Source: Sorangium aterium
Lineage (GTDB): Bacteria > Myxococcota_A > Polyangia > Polyangiales > Polyangiaceae
Reading direction: 5' to 3'
Length of the DNA: 64,000 bases
Assembly (NCBI RefSeq): GCF_028368935.1
Contig: NZ_JAQNDK010000002.1
Span: 1,984,001 to 2,048,000 of the forward strand
Numbering within the stretch: the stretch's first letter is position 1; each line of letters starts with the position of its first letter. The notes beneath the pieces were generated by a model. The model saw nothing but the letters and a program-made list of their open reading frames with translations, did not search any database and was not told the DNA's origin. Both the position numbers and the translations under genes were made by a program. Shown piece by piece: positions 60,392 through 64,000 of this stretch.

Positions 60392-61012
60392 ATGATTCGA
60401 CAGTCCATCCGTTCTTCCAAGTCGCTCGCTCTCAGTGTTGCGCTCGGCGTCATCGCAGCAGCCGGTTTTGCCGGATGCAGCGCGTCGGAGGAGGCTCCCG
60501 TCGATGACGCGGCGGCGCACGAGCGGATCACCCAGGCGGACGTCTCGAAGGCCCTCGAGACGAGCGAGTTCCTGAACCTCGACATGAGCCGAGACACGGT
60601 CTACGCCCTCGACTACTCGGGGGGGCCGATCGACTACGCGCGCATCAAGCTCTCCACCGGCAACGGCAAGGAGATCTTGCTCTCGGAGCAGATGGCCGCC
60701 ATCGAGCAGGCGGACTACGGCGACTACCCGGCGCCCGCCCTGACGGAGGCGTCGGACCAGCGGTTCAGCATCTCCTCGGACGAGGCCGCCTTCGGGAAGC
60801 TGTCGGACAGCGAGCTCGACCAGCTGAAGACCGACGGGTTCTTCTACTCCGAGAAGCCCGTGTCGAGCCCCGGGGCGAAGCCGCAGAGCACCGACCCCGA
60901 CTGCATCCACGCCTACTGCGAGATTTGTACCGACAACACGACCGGCGGGCACCCCGAGACCTGGCTGCCGGGGACCTTCACCTGCTACCTCATCGAGCAC
61001 GTGTGGTGCTGA
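60392..61012 (+). CDS. Uncharacterised lipoprotein with Cys-rich C-terminus
   Basis: 206 residues. Lipobox AAGFAGC|SA (Cys ~29). The mature N-terminal half is helical and acidic; residues ~100-165 carry SISSDEAAFGKLSDSELDQL. The last ~35 residues hold five Cys (DCIHAYCEICTDN, FTCYLIEHVWC), probably a small disulfide or metal knot. No family recognised. AAAGGA lies 8 nt upstream of ATG. It begins a run of four plus-strand lipoprotein genes. Confidence 0.78.
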   Translation: MIRQSIRSSKSLALSVALGVIAAAGFAGCSASEEAPVDDAAAHERITQADVSKALETSEFLNLDMSRDTVYALDYSGGPIDYARIKLSTGNGKEILLSEQMAAIEQADYGDYPAPALTEASDQRFSISSDEAAFGKLSDSELDQLKTDGFFYSEKPVSSPGAKPQSTDPDCIHAYCEICTDNTTGGHPETWLPGTFTCYLIEHVWC

Positions 61013-61059
61013 GCCTCGCCTGACGGACTCCTTTCCCCCTCGCTCGCAGGGCCTCGTTG

Positions 61060-62667
61060 ATGCGTTCGCTCTCGGTTTGGTGCGTTGCGCTGCTCGCCCT
61101 CGGGGGCACGGCGTGCGGAGCAGACGGACCCGTGCTCCCGAGCGGCCTTCCCCGGCCGGCCGGGGGGATCTACTTCGACTTCGGCGCGGCGCCGGAGGAG
61201 GACCGCTTCCGCGCGCTGATGGGGTTCCCGACCCGGGATGTCGCCGGGCTCGAGAGCGCGATCGAGGACATGTACGATCCTGGGAAGCCGGACACGTTCC
61301 GGAAGTACATGTCGGTCGAGACCTGGATGGAGCGCCACGCCCCATCCGAGAGCGACGTCGCGGCCGTCGAAGACTGGCTCGTCCAGCAGAAGATGGAGAT
61401 CCGAAGGCGGTCCAAAAACCGGCTCCTGCTCGAGTTCGCGGGCACGGTCGAGCAGTTCAACGCCGCGTTCGACACGGAGCTCCGCGACTTCGAGCGCGAG
61501 AACCCCTCGGCCGGCGGTAAGCCGCTGCGCACGTTCGGCGCGCTCGATCCGCTCAGGCCGCCGCAGCGGATCATCGATCTCGCGTCGGGCGTCGTCTCGG
61601 TCGAGATCCCCGCGGACACCGAGCCGCTCGCGGCCGAGGGGGGCTCGATCGAGACGGACCCTCCGCCGGAGCAGGAGAAGGGGTACACGCCCGCGCAGAT
61701 CGCGCGGGCCTATGGGGTCGAAGCGCTCCACACCGGCGGCCACAGCGGGCAGGGCGTGAAGGTCGGCGTCGTGGTCGGGGCGACGTTCAAGAAGCGGGAT
61801 CTCCAGTCGTTCTGGCGATCGTTCGGCATTCTCTCGCGCGACAACCCCGTCGAAGTGGTCACCGCCGATCCGATCTCCACGCGTTATGTCGAGACCACGC
61901 TGGACATGCAGTGGTCGGGCGCGATGGCGCCCGAGGCCGAGCTCATCGCGTACCAGGGGCCGGACGCGCGCACCCACTCCATCCTCTATGCGTGGAACGA
62001 GGCGATCGCTGCCGGCGAGGTGTCGGTGCTCTCGACGTCGTTCGCGCACCGCGAGGAGACGGAGGCGCAGATGATCCGGGAGCAATACAACGAGGCGGCG
62101 CGCATGGGCGCGGCGCTCGGGATGACGATCGTCGTCGCGAGCGGCGACTCGAGCAGGCCCGACGTGCCGTCGTCGAGCCCGTATGTGACGTGCGTCGGCG
62201 GGACGGTGCTCGAGCTCGGCGACGGCGGCGAGGTCGCGCGCGAGGTGGCGTGGAGCGGCTCCGGCTCGGGCCGATCGCGCGCCTTCGATACGCCGTGGTG
62301 GCAGGAGAGCGTCGTCCAGGACGCGCAGGGCACGCGCGCGGTCTCCGATGTCGCGCTGAGCGCGTCGTCGGACTCCCCGTACTGGCTCTACTTCCTGGGC
62401 GAGTGGGAGCGGCGCAGCGGCACGTCGTTCGCCGCGCCGGTGTTCGCCGGGCTGATGGCGTCGGTGAACAGCCACCGGATCGCGCAGGGCAAGCCCGTCG
62501 CCGGGTGGCTGAACCGGGCGCTGTACACCGATGCGGGCGTGCAGGCCGCCTTCCGCGACATCACCGAGGGCAAGACCCCCGAAGGGTTCAGCGCGGGGCC
62601 CGGCTGGGACTATCCGACCGGCTGGGGCGCTCCGCTCGCGGACAAGCTCGCGGAGGCGCTCCCCTAG
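61060..62667 (+). CDS. Lipid-anchored S53 (sedolisin/kumamolisin) serine-carboxyl peptidase
   Basis: 535 residues. Lipobox GGTAC|GA at the N-terminus. A pro-domain (~60-180: MSVETWMERHAPSESDVAAV, LLLEFAGTVEQFNAAFDTEL) is followed by the catalytic domain. Catalytic residues are Glu278 and Asp282 (YVETTLDMQW), oxyanion Asp363 (VASGDSSRP) and nucleophile Ser456 (GTSFAAP). The spacing Asp282-Asp363 fits kumamolisins; the Asp363-Ser456 distance is about 20 residues shorter, a loop loss. S53 enzymes are active at acid pH and cleave after removal of the pro-domain. Cell-surface attachment is inferred from the lipobox. ATG 61060 preferred over TTG 61057. Confidence 0.94.
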   Translation: MRSLSVWCVALLALGGTACGADGPVLPSGLPRPAGGIYFDFGAAPEEDRFRALMGFPTRDVAGLESAIEDMYDPGKPDTFRKYMSVETWMERHAPSESDVAAVEDWLVQQKMEIRRRSKNRLLLEFAGTVEQFNAAFDTELRDFERENPSAGGKPLRTFGALDPLRPPQRIIDLASGVVSVEIPADTEPLAAEGGSIETDPPPEQEKGYTPAQIARAYGVEALHTGGHSGQGVKVGVVVGATFKKRDLQSFWRSFGILSRDNPVEVVTADPISTRYVETTLDMQWSGAMAPEAELIAYQGPDARTHSILYAWNEAIAAGEVSVLSTSFAHREETEAQMIREQYNEAARMGAALGMTIVVASGDSSRPDVPSSSPYVTCVGGTVLELGDGGEVAREVAWSGSGSGRSRAFDTPWWQESVVQDAQGTRAVSDVALSASSDSPYWLYFLGEWERRSGTSFAAPVFAGLMASVNSHRIAQGKPVAGWLNRALYTDAGVQAAFRDITEGKTPEGFSAGPGWDYPTGWGAPLADKLAEALP

Positions 62668-62690
62668 GAAAGCGTCATCCTCTGGGTCGG

Positions 62691-63611
62691 ATGACGTCCC
62701 CCGTCGCGCTCCTCTCGCTCTCGCTCGCTTCGCTCCCGCTCCTCGTGGCGGCGCTCGGCTGTGACCGCCCAGGCCGCTCCGTCGGCCCGACGCCCGCGCC
62801 GCCCAGCGTGGCGCCCGCCCCGGCGCGGGAAGGGGCAGCGCAGGCCGCGGACGGCGGCGCGACGCCGGCGACCGCTGCAAGAGACGCCGCGCCCGCTGCC
62901 GGCGACGCGGCCGCCGCTGTTGCGGGGGCTTCGCCGCTCCGCGCGGACGCGCCGTTCGTGGAGCTCCCTGTCGAGGGGTTCCCGACCGCCGTGGTGTCGG
63001 TGCCGATCGGCGCCACGGCGTGGCGTCCCGTGCTCATCGCGTCGCACGGCAACTACGATCGGCCCGAGTGGCAGTGCCAGGTGTGGCGCGACATCGTGGG
63101 TGACGGCGCCTTCGTCCTGTGTCCGAGGGGCGTCGCGCGGCCCGATTCGCCGTCGGCGAGCGACGTCCGCTTCACGTACGAGAGCAACGCCCGCCTGGAG
63201 CAGGAGATCGACGCGGGGCTCGCGGCGCTGCGGGCGCGCTTTCCCGAGCACGTGGATCCCGGCGCGGTGCTCTACACGGGCTTCTCGCTGGGGGCGATCA
63301 TGGGCTCTGCGATCGCCGCGCGCCGGGCGGCGCTCTTCCCGCGCCTCGTGCTGGTCGAGGGCGGACATGACAAGTGGACCCCGGCGACGGCCAAGGCGTT
63401 CGCGGACGGCGGCGGGCAGCGGGTCCTCTTCGTTTGCGCGCAAGCCGGGTGCGGCGCCGCCGCTGCCGCGGCCGCCGCGCGCCTCGACAAGGCGGGGGTG
63501 CTCGCCCGCGTGGCGCGCAGCAAGGAGGCCGGCCACCGGTACGACGGGCCGGTCGCGGAGGAGACCCGACGGGCGCTGGACTGGCTGATCGACGGCGACC
63601 CACGCTGGTGA
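62691..63611 (+). CDS. Alpha/beta-hydrolase lipoprotein
   Basis: 306 residues. The N-terminus is hydrophobic with a Cys (LLVAALGC|DR), so it is lipid-anchored. An Ala/Pro-rich linker (~25-85) precedes the hydrolase domain: LIASHGNYDRPEWQ (oxyanion-hole HG), FVLCPRGVARPD, nucleophile elbow YTGFSLGAIMG, and a late His in EAGHRYDGP. Resembles dienelactone-hydrolase/PHB depolymerase-like lipoproteins; substrate unknown. It follows the protease gene by 23 nt, so co-transcription is likely. Confidence 0.85.
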   Translation: MTSPVALLSLSLASLPLLVAALGCDRPGRSVGPTPAPPSVAPAPAREGAAQAADGGATPATAARDAAPAAGDAAAAVAGASPLRADAPFVELPVEGFPTAVVSVPIGATAWRPVLIASHGNYDRPEWQCQVWRDIVGDGAFVLCPRGVARPDSPSASDVRFTYESNARLEQEIDAGLAALRARFPEHVDPGAVLYTGFSLGAIMGSAIAARRAALFPRLVLVEGGHDKWTPATAKAFADGGGQRVLFVCAQAGCGAAAAAAAARLDKAGVLARVARSKEAGHRYDGPVAEETRRALDWLIDGDPRW

Positions 63612-63745
63612 GCCGGAGCGGCGCGTGGCGCATGGGGAGCGCGCGCGATGAACTGCCGCGGCTGCTCGGCGGGTCGAGATGTCGCGCCGCGCGGGCGGCC
63701 TGGTCGGCGGGCGGCCTCTGAGCTAGACGAGGCCAGTTGCTCGTC

Positions 63746-64000
63746 ATGGCTTGCTCTTTCCCGGATGCGCGCGCGCGCCGCCGCGGTGGTCGGCTGCGGC
63801 GCGCGTCGGCGCTCGCCGCGGCGGCGCTCGTGGCGGCATGCGGCCCGGGCGAGGAGCCGCCGGGGCGCTCGGCCGCCGCGCAGCCGGCGGCCCTGGAGCC
63901 GGCGCTCGCCGACGCGGGCGTCGTGGAGCCGCTGGACGGCGGCGCGGCCGTCGAGGCCGAGCCCGCGGCGTCCAGGGAGGCGCTGCGGCCCGGGCGCGGC
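63746..64000 (+). CDS. N-terminus of another lipoprotein, cut by the window end
   Basis: 85 codons without a stop. It starts MACSFPDARARRRGGRLRRA, then a hydrophobic stretch with lipobox LVAAC|GP (Cys ~35) and an Ala/Pro/Glu-rich linker, the same N-terminal design as its upstream neighbour. Function cannot be judged. No strong ribosome binding site is seen; the gene starts 134 nt after the hydrolase gene. Confidence 0.7.
   Translation, partial: MACSFPDARARRRGGRLRRASALAAAALVAACGPGEEPPGRSAAAQPAALEPALADAGVVEPLDGGAAVEAEPAASREALRPGRG

Overview
The window is very GC-rich DNA with long G/C-ending codon runs, GTG/TTG starts beside purine-rich ribosome binding sites, and gene content typical of a large-genome myxobacterium. 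Two eukaryote-like Ser/Thr kinases, a bactofilin operon, many lipoproteins with an Ala-Gly-Cys type lipobox, C-terminal Cys/TM/Arg sorting tails of the MYXO-CTERM kind, VWA proteins, Rhs proteins and FG-GAP and parallel beta-helix proteins all fit. Sorangium or another Polyangiales member is the best guess; this is inferred from gene content, not from a marker gene. I recognised no rRNA or tRNA gene, CRISPR array, intact insertion sequence or replication origin.

Layout. 1-10.7 kb: the end of a Fis-type regulator, two stress proteins (CsbD-like, GlsB-like), a class V aminotransferase, a MarR-CLC operon, glycyl-tRNA synthetase alpha chain, a three-bactofilin operon that ends in pyrE, and a styrene/indole monooxygenase-like flavoprotein. 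10.8-18.6 kb: an Rhs polymorphic-toxin locus on the minus strand. It has one intact Rhs with a PAAR-like N-terminus and nuclease-like tip, its overlapping immunity gene, a displaced truncated Rhs tip with its own immunity gene, a further candidate orphan pair and a scrambled Rhs scar. 18.8-28.6 kb: a tandem-VWA protein, a kinase, an FG-GAP lipoprotein, and a BatA-like VWA plus DUF58 pair. 28.9-37.5 kb: a zinc alcohol dehydrogenase, then a row of exported or membrane proteins of unknown function (membrane protein, VWA lipoprotein, Cys-rich protein, lipoprotein), a palindromic tandem repeat and a BNR-repeat protein. 37.5-45 kb: an AAA-like/TPR regulator carrying a perfect inverted repeat inside its coding sequence, membrane proteins, a TonB-like protein, an alpha/beta-hydrolase-like protein and a TPR protein. 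45.4-57 kb: a PEGA kinase, bifunctional trehalose synthase/phosphatase, a parallel beta-helix surface protein, Maf, MgtE, small exported proteins, a histidine phosphatase and PurU. 57-64 kb: a lipoprotein built of 14-residue repeats, a glutathione S-transferase, a homocysteine methyltransferase-like protein, and a run of four plus-strand lipoproteins including a sedolisin (S53) protease and a hydrolase.

How the genes work together. The clearest functional units are MarR-CLC (1-nt spacing), the bactofilin-pyrE operon (3- and 6-nt gaps and a 4-nt overlap), Rhs plus immunity (4-nt overlap) and DUF58-BatA (1-nt gap). Much of the rest is envelope or secreted material whose partners lie outside the window. 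The most unusual items are the Rhs locus with its displaced tips, the large G-rich inverted repeat upstream of the monooxygenase, the inverted repeat inside the AAA/TPR gene, the 86-bp palindromic tandem repeat and the PSKG-repeat lipoprotein.
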